Assembly (NCBI GenBank): GCA_027627225.1
Contig: CM051029.1
Span: 22,745,356 to 22,809,355 of the forward strand
Reading direction: 5' to 3'
Length of the DNA stretch: 64,000 nucleotides
Origin: Congeria kusceri
Taxonomy: Eukaryota > Mollusca > Bivalvia > Myida > Dreissenidae
Shown: in pieces, positions 50,780 through 62,115 of the stretch
Position numbering within the stretch: position 1 is the stretch's first letter
Layout of the letters: each line of letters starts with the position of its first letter
Notes under the pieces: model-generated
The model's database searches: none
Seen by the model: the letters and a program-made list of their open reading frames with translations, nothing else
Told to the model about the DNA's origin: nothing
Program-made: the position numbers and the translations under genes

Positions 50780-51263
50780 TTAAAGGGACCTGTTCACAGA
50801 TTGACAAATTGGCAATTTTCAAAATATTTTTCATAGATCCCAAAAAGAAAAATACATTATATATAAACAAGCAAAATGACACTACAGACAAAGAAATATA
50901 TTGGAAATACAGTCTTTAATGAAAAATCATCCATTGAAATGGCTAAAATTATAGTTTTATGAAAAATCTACTGAAATGGCTAAACGCTTTGTAACGCTTT
51001 TTATCGGTATTTTGGAAAACATGTGTACCACTTACATAGCGATAAGCGTTAAACATTCACGTCAATGATCGGCAGTCAGAATAGCTGAGTGGTTACAGTG
51101 AGGTTTTTAATCCTGGCGGACGTGGTTCGAGTCCCATCCAGGGCAATTTTTATTTATTTATTTTCTCGATATAATATTTGTTTTTGGTCAATCCAACATC
51201 TTTAGTTAAAATTGCAGTTAAGACGTTTCAAAAATACGAAAATGTGTGAAAAAGTCCCTTTAA
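50780..51263. mobile_element. TTAA-bounded TIR element with internal tRNA-like segment
   Basis: The left end TTAAAGGGACCTGTTCACA and the right end, on the minus strand, TTAAAGGGACTTTTTCACA match at 17 of 19 positions. TTAA at both ends suggests a TTAA target site, as used by piggyBac-type transposons; this is inference. The 484-bp body has no open frame, so it would be a MITE. It contains tRNA-like promoter boxes at 51081-51134. Confidence 0.65.
51072..51146 (+). other. tRNA-like segment (pol III A and B boxes)
   Basis: ATAGCTGAGTGG at 51081-51092 fits box A and GGTTCGAGTCC at 51124-51134 fits box B. T-arm pairing is visible, but the anticodon arm is weak and no anticodon is clear. It is followed by a TTTTT stretch, a pol III terminator-like run. 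Best read as a tRNA-derived part of the surrounding element, not a working tRNA gene. Confidence 0.55.
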
Positions 51264-52689
51264 AAGAAATATATTTTCATGCTATTGCAACTACTGGTAT
51301 TTGGCCAGTCTACTGCAGGTAAGATTAACATCATATGTTAGCGCTACCAGTAGCCAAAATAGCCATTGGCTACATAACTTTATAATTGGCTACTAAAATT
51401 TAGGTAATTTGGCTACTAAATTTTGTGGAAAACATTTAAACATGAAGCATATTTTCTGAAAATATTACTAAATAATGGGTTTTCTTTGCAAAATCATTTT
51501 TTTGGGCTACTAGTTCAGATTTTTTATCGCCAACCTAGTCAGATCATAGATCTACACGTAAATATTTTAAATTAATAATGTATAGCAGGTTTACCAATTA
51601 TGTATAATGTCATTAATTAAGATACAATTGAATTTTACAGAAGATCATGTTAGAATCGAAATAATTGACATGTTAGCGTTGGCTAGTGCGGTAATAAACA
51701 AAAGTTTGGAGTACTGATGTGATGCAATTAAACTACGAGGGCAGTAGCACGAGTGGTTTGATAAGCATCAGAACGACAAACTGTAATTTTAAAGGTTATG
51801 AATGAAAACTATAGGAATCTATACTCCGCCCATTTTGCACAAAAGTACATTTACATACGTTTCAGTGATGTCAATAAACCATAACAATTCAAAATGACGT
51901 CAGCTTCATTGATATGCATTTTACGAAACGCTTTTTAATTACCGGAACTATTTTCAAAACAAGGCTCCGCCCATAATTTGTTGCAGAATAACCCATGGTT
52001 GATTTTATTATTTATCTATGGAAAATTAGCGGCGTGGCCGTGATGTGTTAGAATAAAATATAACGCGATTAATAACACAAATGAATTTGCTGTTTATTTC
52101 TTGTGTAATTAAATATTTTAATATTGATTATAGTGAAAAATAAGAACATGATAATTAATGCAAGGCATATAAAAATGAAATGTAGAATGTATATTTTGTG
52201 TGTGAGATTGCTGAAGCTAATTCATACAATTAAACTTCTGAACTCAAATGCATGAAACTTATTGTTCCAATTAGTGAAATTATTTCAACATTCAATTAAT
52301 TGCCATATAGTGTACGTTTTAATAAATAATGCAACTTCAACAAAAGCAACTATATGGTTTTCCTACTGATAACCCATGCTTTATTTGCACAAAGATTACA
52401 CGTACAAAACAACACACAAATTTTGAAACAGTTGTGATAGTGAAGTAACATTTTTTAAATAGTCGCAAAAATACAAGACAATATATATATATTTACTTAA
52501 ATTCTGATTTTAAGTGCAATTATGATTATTAAGTTATGACAAACATTTTTTCCAAGTGCAAAACACATTAACTTAGTTGATATTTAAGAAATGCAAGCTG
52601 CATTGTGCTCCTCGAAAGAAAATCTGCAGTTGACAAAACAAGATGGCGGCCGTGAATAACTGCCGTGAACTGGTCCTAGAAGCACACAT
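51264..52689. other. AT-rich stretch, no gene seen
   Basis: No exon-like segment is visible. A short patch at 51340-51420 repeats 'ttggctacta/ataggct' words. A (TA)n run lies at about 52481-52491. Confidence 0.45.
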
Positions 52690-54405
52690 CAGACTGACCG
52701 ATATGGGCATGTTTGCTGGGTCCCATATAGACTTGCTAGTTAGGAACCCATATGGTCTCTCTTGCTGGGACCGATATGGGCTTGCTAGTGGTGACCCATC
52801 TAGGCCTGCTTTTTGGGGGCCCATATGGGCTTTCTTGCTGGGATCCGTATGGGTTTGCTTTTGGGCGACGCATTCATGCTGGGACCCATATTGGCTTGTT
52901 TGCGTGGGTCCTACCTGGGACTGATAAGGGCATAACAATGTAAGTGGGACCGTTACGGAACCCATGTGGTTAATAAGCCCAGTTATAGCCCATATTGGGT
53001 CCCCATAGGCTGGCTTGCCGGGACCCATATTAGCTTACTTGCTGGGGACCCATATGGGCTCTATTAATGGGACCCATATTGGGTTGCATGTTGGGTGTCC
53101 CATATGGGCTTGCTTGTTGGGAACCCATATGGGGATGCTCTTTGTGACCCATATGGGCTAGTTTGTTGGAGACCCATACGGGCCTTTTTGCATGGAACCT
53201 ATATGGGCTTGCTTGTTTGGTACCCATATGGGCTTTCCTGCTGGGACCCATATGATATTGCTGCTGTTGACCCATATGGGCTTGCTTGTTGGGGACCAAT
53301 ATCGGCTGTCTTGCTGGGACCCATATGGACTTACTTGTTGGGGACCTATATGGGCTTTTTTTGTTGGGACCCATATGGAGCTTACTTGGTTGGTGCCCAT
53401 TTGGGCTTGCTTGCCTGGGACCCAACTGGGTCTGATATGGGAAATACAACGCATATGGGTCCAACATGGGGCACATGTGGTGTATCAGCCCATGTATAGC
53501 CCATATCGGTCCACATAGGATGGCTTACTGGGACCCATATGGGCGTACTTTCTGGGAACCCATGTGGGTTGACTTGCTTGGTCAAATATGGGCAGAAAAA
53601 TATTTCATGGGGCCGATATGTGGTATATTTGCCCAGGTAAAGCCCATATTGTGCCCATATGGGCTTGTTCGCTGGGTTCGTGATAGGACCAATATTGGCT
53701 TACTAGTTGGGAACCCATATGGGCTTTCTTGCTGGGACATATATGGACTTGCTTGCCTGCGATCCAAGTGGGTTTAATATGGGCAAGACGATGTATATTG
53801 GTCTCACATGTGGAAGATCTGCCCGGGTATAGCCCTTATCAGGCCCACATCTGATAGCTTTACAGGACCCATATGGGCATACTTGGAACCCATGTGGGCT
53901 TGCCTGCTTGGTCCAATATAGGCAGAAAAACATATATGGGTCCCACATGGGGCCATATGGTATATTTGCTCAGGTATTTCCCATATTGGGCCCATATAGG
54001 CCTACTTGCTGGGACCATATGGGGCTGCTTGTTGAAAACACACATGGGCTTTCTCGATGGGGACCCATATGGGCTTGCCCTTTGTGACCAATATGGGTCT
54101 GTTTATTTGGGTCTTGATTGTCTGGGACCCAAGTGGGTCTAACATGGGCATGGTGATGTATATTGGTCCCATATGGGGCCCATGTGGAAGATCAGCCCAG
54201 GTATAGCCCTTATCAAGCCCACGTTATGACTTACCGGGACCCATATGGGCATACTTGCAAGAAACCTATGTGGGCTTGCCTGCTTGGTCCGATACGGGCC
54301 CGATATAGGCTGAACAAATAATATATTGGTCCCACATGGGGCCCATGTTATATTTGCCCACCTGTAGCCCATATTGGGCCTATATGGGCTTGCTTGCTGG
54401 GATGG
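52690..54405. repeat. CCCATATGGG minisatellite
   Basis: About 1.7 kb of imperfect units of about 30 bp built on TTGCTGGGACCCATATGGGC. Nearly every unit holds the 10-bp palindrome CCCATATGGG. In the second half a longer segment ('cccacatggggcccatgtgg...tatagcccatat') recurs near 53470, 53620, 53805, 53945, 54165 and 54335, giving a higher-order period. Open frames on both strands reflect the repeat's lack of stops. Confidence 0.93.
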
Positions 54406-54900
54406 TATTCACATTCATTGAAAAGCCTAGCTTTCTTTACGCCTTGAAACTCTGTCATGACCGCTCGTTTTTTTTTTATTTCAAAAACGTTTTTTCAATT
54501 GTTTTCGGATGCAAAATAAATCAAATTTTAATATTAGTTATACTACATGCGGACATAAAAAGCCGAAAAAATCGACCTAAAATACGGTACTGTATCTCCA
54601 TGTAAAAAGCGTTTTTTTTTCTCTACAAAAGCATGCGAAGATAATGTTGCCATGCAGAAGGTCACGGATGCCTCATGAAAAACATACATGTACTGGTCAC
54701 TTGCTTGATTGCAGTTTATGTGAACAAAATTACGTTCGACGACGTTAAATTGCATTTTAAAATGAGTCTCTATATTACATAATTCGTGTCCATATTTTTT
54801 ATTGTCATGTTGTGAAACAGATAATTAAATTACAGGGATAAAATAAAACGTCAATATAATAATCACAAAGCAATCCAAAGGACAGCTATATTCCCCTTTA
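54406..54900. other. Spacer, no gene seen
   Basis: AT-rich with homopolymer T and A runs. No domain-like frame or clear repeat. Confidence 0.4.
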
Positions 54901-55850
54901 GATTTTAAAGGTGACTTTGAGGAATCACACTGACCTTAATCAGTTTCATGAAAATTCCTTAAAGGGCATGGGAGATATGGAGCCAACACGAAAATTGAGG
55001 CTCAAACATTTGACCTTTAAGTGTGACCTTGACCTTGAGGTGGCAAGACTGCTCCATGCCTTCTGCACATCGCCTCAATGTGATCAACATTCGAGCCAAG
55101 ATTTATAAAAATCCTTCAAAGGGCACAGGAGATATGGAGCAGACACAAAAATGGAGGCTCAAACATCTGACCGTCAAGTGTGACCTTGACGTGGCGTGAC
55201 TGCCTCATGCCTTCTGCACATAACCTCAATGTGATAAACACTTGAGGCAAGTTTCTTGAAAATCCTTTAAAGGGCAAAGGAGATATAGAACAGACATGAA
55301 AATACAGGCTAAAACATTCAACCTTCAAGTGTGACCTTGACCTTGAGTTGGCGTGACTTGCTTATGCCTTCTGCACATGGTTTCAATGAGCAAAACATGT
55401 GAACCAAGTTTCATGAAAATCCTTTAAATGGTATAGGGGATATGGAGCGGACATCAATAACGGACACGAAAATGGAGGCTAAAAAATGTAACCTTCAGGT
55501 GTGACCTTGACCTTGAGCTGGCGTGAAAGGCCCATGCTTTCTGCACATCGTCTCAATTACCTAAACATTTGAGCCAAGTTTCATGAAAATCCTTCAAAAG
55601 GCATAGAAGATATGGAGCGGACACGAAATGGAGGCTCTAATATCTGACCTTCAAGTTTGACCTTGACCTTGAGCCGGCGTGACTGACTCATGCCTTCTGC
55701 ACATCGTCTCAATGAACTAAACATTTGAGCCAAGTTTCATGAAAATCCTTCAAACGGTATAGGAGATATGGAACGGACACGAAAATGTTACGGACTGACG
55801 GACGAAGGCATTCCTATAAGTACCCTCCCGCTTCGCGGAGGGGGATAAAA
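54901..55850 (+). repeat. 'TGACCTTGACC' modular repeat, about 5 core units
   Basis: Core units of about 150-170 bp, marked by GTGTGACCTTGACCTTGAG at about 55020, 55178 (shortened), 55329 and 55499, and a variant at 55655. Each unit continues through 'ccttctgcacatc', 'caagtttcatgaaaatcctt' and 'ggagatatggagcggacac'. The block ends in 'gacggacgaaggcattcc' and a GC-rich hairpin CCCTCCCGCTTCGCGGAGGG near 55826-55845. I recall this as a widespread bivalve interspersed repeat. Confidence 0.85.
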
Positions 55851-56093
55851 AATGTGTTCACTTTTCCCGGCAACGTTAGTATTTATCGTCAAACATGTTT
55901 TTAGTTGTTAACTAGTAAGGTATAAACTTCGCTCTTAAAATCGCCGTATTTGATTGGCTAATGAGATCATAGTGGGCGGGACTACACAGTTCAGTTACTT
56001 GTCAATAACAATGCTGGAAGTTAGACCTTAATCGATAAATACGGCGTTCGTTCATGGCCCTGTCATTAAAGATCGGTGTAATAGACAAGAGGG
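55851..56093. other. Spacer, no gene seen
   Basis: No repeat or exon recognised between two modular elements. Confidence 0.4.
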
Positions 56094-56221
56094 CCATGAT
56101 GGCCCAAAGGGCTCACCCGAGTACTGGCAAAGATAAAAGCCTTACTGTTGTTAAAGGCTTGTGGGAATCTATACCATAATGTCCTTAAATAATTTGTGTA
56201 GCTGAATTTTGTTTATTGGGA

Positions 56222-56507
56222 TTTTTTGCCATTTTTAACAGTATTTCAGTCATATCACGGCGGTCAGTTAACCTATTCACACTTTTCCTGGGGAAGCTTA
56301 GCCGATCTTAGCGGTTTACCAGTACCAAGTGCACATACCTATGCCAGTAACCGACAACTGCCCTACTTGAATCAGAGGTAGGGGGAAAATGGCCGTAGAA
56401 ATAATTTCATGACCAATCACCACACAAGTTATGTGGCCGGGCTGGGATTCGAACTCGCGATCCCCGGATTGACAGTCCAGTGCTCTACCAACTGAGCTAG
56501 CCGGGCC
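56222..56507 (-). mobile_element. tRNA-Asp-headed SINE, copy 1
   Basis: Minus-strand SINE. Its head is a tRNA-like sequence at 56435-56507. Its body is highly similar to that of copy 2 at 57925-58210 over about 280 bp, including 'ccctacttgaatcagaggta' and 'caccacacaagttatgtggc'. It ends in a T/A-rich tail. It sits inside the modular element that starts at 56094. Confidence 0.85.
56435..56507 (-). other. tRNA-Asp-like SINE head
   Basis: On the minus strand it reads GGCCCGGCTAGCTCAGTTGG and so on, 73 nt. Box A is TAGCTCAGTTGG, box B is AGTTCGAATCC, and the anticodon loop CTGTCAA gives GTC (Asp). The acceptor stem pairs at 6 of 7 positions. As it continues directly into a SINE body shared with a second copy, it is most likely the SINE's pol III promoter and not a functional tRNA gene. 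Confidence 0.75.
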
Positions 56508-57670
56508 CAGTCTGTAACTGGATTACTCTCATACGTAGAACAAGTAAGGACCTGGATATATTTTCTCTTCTCTGGTATCCAACTTTTCGCATGCAATTTC
56601 GGAGGAATAGTGTTAATGCTGCAGTTCTGAAAGATAATGGCGACCGCTGCTCAAAGGTCATGTCATGCTTCCGAGTGGAGAGATTGCCATTTACCCGTCC
56701 TATATTGAAATTCGCTTTAGATTTTATGGTCATAGACAAATCGTGCAAGTTTGGTCCAGACTGGTTGAAAATGAAGTCCCCGTCTTGCAACAAATTCATT
56801 TTTGCATTAATTTTCACAATTAAGTGGATATAACTGCTGTGGCCTGTCTAATTTGCTGCTTGTGTTGAGATCTTATGGCCATACAAAATATGTGGAAGTT
56901 TTATAAAGATTGAATGAAAAATGAAATCTTGATGCACCAAAATGGGAAATTTTTGCTTTTTTTCACTTACAAAGGGGCCATAACTCCGATGCTTGTTGCC
57001 CAATCTGTCCTATTGTTGGCTTCTGCTGCAGTTGTATGATCACATACAAACTGTGGAATTTTTGTTAAGATTGGAAGAAACAAAAAGTATCTATGAACAA
57101 AAAAGGCAATTTTTGCATTTTTTTCCACATACAAGGGGCCATAACTCCGGTGTCTGTGGTCTAACCTTACCTATTTTTGGCTCCTGCTGAAACCTTTAGG
57201 CCACATGCAAACTGTGGAAGTTTGGTCAAGATTGGAAGAAAAATGAAGTCTCAATCACGATAAAATAGTAATTTTTGCCTATTTTTCTACAAAAAAGGGG
57301 ACATAACTCTGGTGTTTGTGGCCCAATCTTGACTTCTTCTTTGATCTTTTGATAATACATAAACCGTGGATGTTTGGTCAAGATTGGTATAAAAATGAAA
57401 TCTCTATGAACAAAAAAGGCCATTTTTGCATTTTTTCTCACACACAAGGGGCCATAACTCTAAAGTTTCTGGTCCAATTTAGCCCATTATCAATACCAAC
57501 CGAGATTTTATGATCATACACAAACTGTGCAAGTAAGGTCATGATTGAATAAAATATGTAGTCTTATCGTGAAAACGGGCCAAATTGTTGACGGCATATG
57601 GACGATGCACGAGAGGTCCCCTATACCAATAGCTCACCAAGTACGAGTACATTGTGCTCAGGTGAGCTAA

Positions 57671-57924
57671 TAAAAGGATTAAGGGTTGTCACTTTGACAA
57701 TTAAAGCACATCAGCTTTAAGCATGTCGGCAAATGTCTAACTGCTTTGAAGTCATGTCGGGCCTGACAAGCGAAACAGGCCTGCGGGAAACCCTGGTGCA
57801 TTAATGAGTCTAAAGCTCTAGTTAAGGTTATAGGCATTGTCTAGTTATTTATGTATGAATATATACAAAAATATTTGGAATTTCAAAAGATACTCGACAT
57901 TTCTGTACCGGCCCGACCTTAGGT
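57671..57924. other. Spacer, no gene seen
   Basis: Lies between the modular element and the second SINE. No exon or repeat recognised. Confidence 0.35.
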
Positions 57925-58210
57925 TTGTTTTTTTCGCCGTTTTCAACAGTATTTGAGTCATATCACGGCCGTCAGTTAACCAACTCACACTTTCCCTGGG
58001 CAAGCTTAGCCGATCTAAGTGGTTTACCAGTGCTAGGTGCACATATATATGCCAGTAACTGACAACAGCCCTACTTGAATCAGAGGTAGGGGGAGAATGG
58101 CCGTAGAAATAATTTCATGACCAATCACCACACAAGTTATGTGGCCGGGCTGGGGTTTGAACTCACGATCCCGGATCGACAGTCCAGCCCTCTACCAACT
58201 GAGCTAGACC
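57925..58210 (-). mobile_element. tRNA-Asp-headed SINE, copy 2
   Basis: Same family and strand as copy 1, with about 10-12% differences by eye. The tRNA head at 58143-58210 keeps box A GAGCTCAGTTGG-type and box B-like sequence and the GTC anticodon region, but its 5' acceptor end diverges after 'gagctaga', so the first bases are lost or changed. Confidence 0.82.
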
Positions 58211-58876
58211 CTCTCTTAGGGGCAGCAGGGGCAAGCCAAAAGGGACCAGGGTGAAGCACCCTGATATTTTGCTCTAGATCTTTCCCTACCCTAGACACTT
58301 TACAGAAATAAATACAAAATGTTTAATTAGGACGTTAGTATAACGCATGTGACGTAATATTTTTAAATGACGAACATTAATTAACTTCTACATGTATATT
58401 ACACAATGGGTCTTCAAATATATTAAACTTACATTTTATGAAGGAAAACTAGTAACTGTATCAATGCCGTTTTATATATGCCAAAAACCACCATTCACAA
58501 TTTGCCACACAGAATAGTGAATTCACATGTAGATTTAGCCAGATTTAACTGCGCTGAATTGGTAACAAAAACTTTCACAAAGCTATGTGTATAAATATGT
58601 TTATTTTCATGAGTTAATTTATATTCGACAGGAAAAGAAAACAAACGAGATATTTACAGTTCTCAAATCCTATCAGGGGCTGAAAGTTAACAAATAAAAA
58701 TTTGACAAAACATTGTTATTGCACTTTTTAAATCTGGTTACTAAGAAACAGGTACCTTGATAAAATAATTATAGTCCATCAGAAATACGCAAAATGTGTA
58801 ATACTGTCTTAAAATTGTGTTCACTATTATATTTCAAGCCCCATACAGCCAAACACTGAATGTAAAATGAGTTATT
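58211..58876. other. AT-rich stretch, probably 3' UTR or intergenic
   Basis: Lies beyond the stop of the minus-strand exon at 58877-59037. No other feature seen. Confidence 0.35.
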
Positions 58877-59037
58877 TTACAAGTGCAATTTGACTAATCG
58901 GTTGTCCTTGAGCAGTCTAGCAGTCAGCTGTGTTCCCTGGGGTAGACAAGGATCTCGTGATGGTGTTTGCAGCATTGTTTGTCTTGTGTAGTCCATATTT
59001 CTGTAGCACTTGGACGAGGTGAATGATGAAACGAGAT
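58877..59037 (-). CDS. Unrecognised host gene, terminal exon
   Basis: The acceptor CAG (59040-59038 on the minus strand) opens a frame of 52 codons: LVSSFTSSKCYRNMDYTRQT, then MLQTPSRDPCLPQGTQLTAR, then LLKDNRLVKLHL and TAA at 58879-58877. A second frame (SRFIIHLVQVLQKYG...) is also open for 39 codons to 58917. The longer frame looks more like a C-terminus. Phase with exon 59618-59745 requires one extra base there. Confidence 0.45.
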
Positions 59038-59617
59038 CTGAAACAGAAATGCACAGTTACACGTTTGGACCATATAACACAATTTTATTTACTACCATAA
59101 TATATAATATTTGCTCTGAACATTTCATAATTTCGACATTACTGGAACTGCTGTTTGTGAATTCTTATGGTAGGCAACACTGGTACTAGAATTGTGTCGT
59201 CTATAATCATAGGTCCACTATAAGGTAGATAACAGTTCCTAAATAGCTCAACAGGAAAGAACAACCACTTATACGAAATTCTGCCGTTATATCACTAATG
59301 TTATCATTGAAATTGCCATCAAATTATTCCCATTTTCAGTCACTAATATGAAACAAACAAAATATCCAGAGAAAAGCAACACAATAAACCAAGATACCAG
59401 TGAAACGGATGGATGCTCCCCAATTGATTTAAATGAACATGGCAGAGATATTTTGGAAACAAAACTAGATGTGTGACAGACAAGTCACCGATTCCCCCAC
59501 GACGCATGTTTGGATGGAAGGACAAAGGGACAATCATATAATCCCCCAAAAATATTCGGTAAGCGCAATAACGCAATCAAGTACAATGCTTCTTCATGAA
59601 CTGTGGCTTACACTTAC
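59038..59617. other. Intron between the last two minus-strand exons
   Basis: AT-rich with no other recognised element. Forward-strand open frames here are incidental. Confidence 0.45.
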
Positions 59618-59745
59618 AAGTATGTTCTATGCCTTCTCCTCTGTCACTAGACACTTGATGAAGTACATGGTCACCCCCATACCACTCTCGTCCCACTTGC
59701 CGATGATCGGGGCACACTTGAAGTCAGAGGCATCAAAGCTTTCAG
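59618..59745 (-). CDS. Unrecognised host gene, internal exon
   Basis: The acceptor TAG lies at 59748-59746 and the donor GTAAGT starts at 59617. The frame continues in phase from exon 61991-62115 and reads PESFDASDFKCAPIIGKWDE then SGMGVTMYFIKCLVTEEKA. A TAG at 59629-59627 stops this frame 9 bases before the donor. Exon length is 128; 129 would restore phase with the next exon, so a single missing base is the simplest explanation. Otherwise the protein ends here and the last exon is untranslated. Confidence 0.6.
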
Positions 59746-60419
59746 CTATAACATAGATAAAACAGCAATCAAAAAGTAATTAGGCCTAAAAAATGGCGGG
59801 TTGGTAGGACAGAAGTTTTTTTTTATTGTACAAAACATTTGTGTGTAGGTCTTGGTAGGTTTTAGATACATTGCACAACTTATTAAGCTGAATTCATTGA
59901 AATCTGACAGAGAACACAAAAAGCTATGGCACAGTTTGGACAGGTAAAACAACAATAAGTCTCAGTGTTGTTTTTTACCTTAGTGGGAAAGGTGGCTGAG
60001 CCCTTCAGTTGGGGAATTTTACGCCAAAAGGGGATTTTTTTAAACCATCATTACATGTTCATATTCTACTTTGTTATAAAACATTCATGAATTGTTTTGC
60101 TACAAATGATAACTTAGATTAAGCGCTAACTAGGTTTGATGAAAAATAGCTGGGATTACGAAAATTCCTCTTAGTCAATTTTTGTCTGATTTTGGTCACT
60201 TTTTTAAAATAAAGCTTATATTCTGAGGGGAATTAAAAGGTAAAAACAGGAGGAAAATATATTCTTTGTAACTTTATAAAGTGGGGAATGGGGTCAAATT
60301 TCGGCCACAAAATGGGCCTAAAAAATACACTATCTCCCTACCAACACAAGAGCAGTCAGAGTACAGCGCGCTTAACTATTCAAAGTATTTCCGTTGGTAC
60401 ATATTTTTGATAGTGGAAG

Positions 60420-60932
60420 GGCCATAAATTTGTTAAAATACAAAACTTTAAAGTGAAGCCTTGTATAGTTTATAAATTTTTGGAACCAAAACTTTAACCA
60501 CAAAATCTATGTAAAAAGTGTGCACAACTCTGTCAAAGTACAAAACTGAGTTATGTGTAATGTTGCCCCTGATACTAGAGTTGATGACAAAGGTTAGTTC
60601 CAACTTTCAAGTGAACAACTTGTGTAGTTTTGAAGTTACAAAACTTTTGAATATAAACTTCAACCAGAAAATCTATGTACAAAACTTTTGAATATAAACT
60701 TTAACCAGAAAATCTATGTGACAAAGGGGCATAACACTGTCAAAATACATAACAAGAGTTATGGGCAATGTTGCCCCTGATACTGTCGATGACAAAGGTT
60801 AGTTCCAAGTTTCAAGTGAATAACTTGTGTAGTTTTGAAGCTACAAGACTTTTCAATAAAAACTTGAACCAATTCAGACGCAGACGCCGAGGGTAGTAGG
60901 ATAGCTCACCTATTCCTCGAATAGTCTAGCTA
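60420..60932 (+). mobile_element. Modular element with 'atgttgcccctgatact' core units
   Basis: Roughly three imperfect units of about 170 bp containing 'atgttgcccctgatact', 'gacaaaggttagttcca' and 'aaccagaaaatctatgt'. A 40-bp sub-block is tandemly doubled at 60645-60720. It ends 'cgcagacgccgagggtagtagg' and then TAGCTCACCTATTC...GAATAGTCTAGCTA (60902-60932), an imperfect terminal hairpin. It abuts the next element directly. It lies in an intron of the minus-strand gene. Confidence 0.7.
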
Positions 60933-61958
60933 ACAAGAGGGCCCTAGGACGCTCATCTGAGACCTTGTAACCCAATTGGAATTTGCATCCCCGAGGTGTG
61001 GCTTATTTTTATCCCAGGTGCATAATTTGAACAATCTTGAACAAACCTCTGGGCCTTGCAGTTCCAGGTAGAGATTTTTAAAGTCATTCTGCTATTTAAG
61101 TCTATATACATCAGATTTGACCCAAGGGGCATAATTTGAACAATCTTTGGACAGGACCACTATGCAATGTTTAATGTTACGTACTACATATAGGAGCTGT
61201 GGGCCTTGCCATTTCAGAGGAGAGGATTTTTTTAAGTAATTTTGCTATGTAAGTCTATATAAACCATGTGACCCCCAGGGCGTGACAAGTTTTGACCCAG
61301 GGGCAAAATTTGAACAATATTTGTACAGGACCACATATACATACCAAATATGAAACCTCTGGGCCTTGCGGTTTTAGAGAAGATTTTTAAAGATTTTTCA
61401 TTTTGCTATATATTCTATATAAACCATGTGACCCCCAGTGTGTGGCCAGTTTTGACCCCAGGGGCATAATTTCAACAATCTTTGTAGAGGACCACTATAG
61501 GATGTTACATACCAAATATGAAACCTCAAGGCCTTGCGGTTTCCGAGGAGAAAATTTTTCAAGTCATTCTGCTATATATTCTATATAAACCAGGCGACCC
61601 TGGGGCGTGGCCAGTTTTGACACCAGGGGCATAATTTGAACAATCTTTGTAGAAGACCACTATAGAATGTTACATACCAAATATGAAACCTCAGGGTCCT
61701 GCGGTTTCAGATATTTTTTAAGTTTACACTTTTTAAATCTATTTTTAGCTCTGGTGACCTATATATGCAGCGGACCGTAACGATTTGAACAACTTTGAAA
61801 GAGGGTCACCCAAAGATCATTTCTGTGAAGTTTGGTAAAAATCTGCCAAGTGGTTTAGGAGATGTCGTTTGAATGAAAAGTTGACGACGGACGCACGCAC
61901 ACACGGACAACGGGCGATCACAAAAGCTCACCATGAGCAGAAATCAGGTGAGCTAAAA
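60933..61958 (+). mobile_element. Modular element with 'ggggcataatttgaacaatc' core units
   Basis: Starts ACAAGAGGGCCCTAGGAC and ends GGTGAGCTAA at 61947-61956. About five core units of about 150-170 bp repeat 'ggggcataatttgaacaat', 'gaaacctctgggccttgcgg' and 'tatataaaccatgtgacccc'. The tail has 'gacggacgcacgcacacacgg' and the hairpin AGCTCACC (61925-61932) / GGTGAGCT (61947-61954). Its ends match those of the element at 56094, although the cores differ. Confidence 0.75.
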
Positions 61959-61990
61959 AAGCATGCATAATGAAAACTACACCAGCTTAC

Positions 61991-62115
61991 GGAAATAAAC
62001 GGAGGAGTCATCATCCATCAGGTCTGTGAATTTCTTGATATTGGCTGACAGGTCTTTCTTAATGGTGTCAATTTTTTCCTTTGGCATTTCTTCTGTCTCC
62101 AGGTGCGCAATCAAA
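61991..62115 (-). CDS. Unrecognised host gene, upstream exon
   Basis: The acceptor CAG lies at 62118-62116 and the donor GTAAGC at 61990-61985. It encodes LIAHLETEEMPKEKIDTIKK then DLSANIKKFTDLMDDDSSVY. The charged, helical character and clean splice sites support coding. It joins in phase to the exon at 59745. No family is recognised. Earlier exons would be beyond the right edge of the window. Confidence 0.6.

Larger units (their letters stand above)
56094..57670 (+). mobile_element. 'aaggggccataactc' modular element, split by a SINE
   Basis: Starts ACAAGAGGGCCATGATGGCC and ends GGTGAGCTAA. The body holds about four core units of about 150 bp, each with GGGGCCATAACTC followed by 'acaaactgtggaagtttggtcaagattg'. 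Near the 3' end TAGCTCACC (57630-57638) pairs with GGTGAGCTA (57661-57669). It is interrupted by a SINE at 56222-56507. No protein is encoded. The tandem core repeats and terminal hairpin recall Helitron-related 'pearl' elements of oysters, but the class is inferred. Confidence 0.75.

Noticed and set aside
52573..54372. Numerous open frames of 60-150 codons on both strands
   Set aside because: They follow the CCCATATGGG repeat and translate to repeated GP/WDPYG-type strings on both strands; no start context or splice structure.
56435..56507. A functional tRNA-Asp gene
   Set aside because: The sequence continues into a SINE body shared with a second copy at 57925-58210, and one acceptor-stem pair is mismatched.
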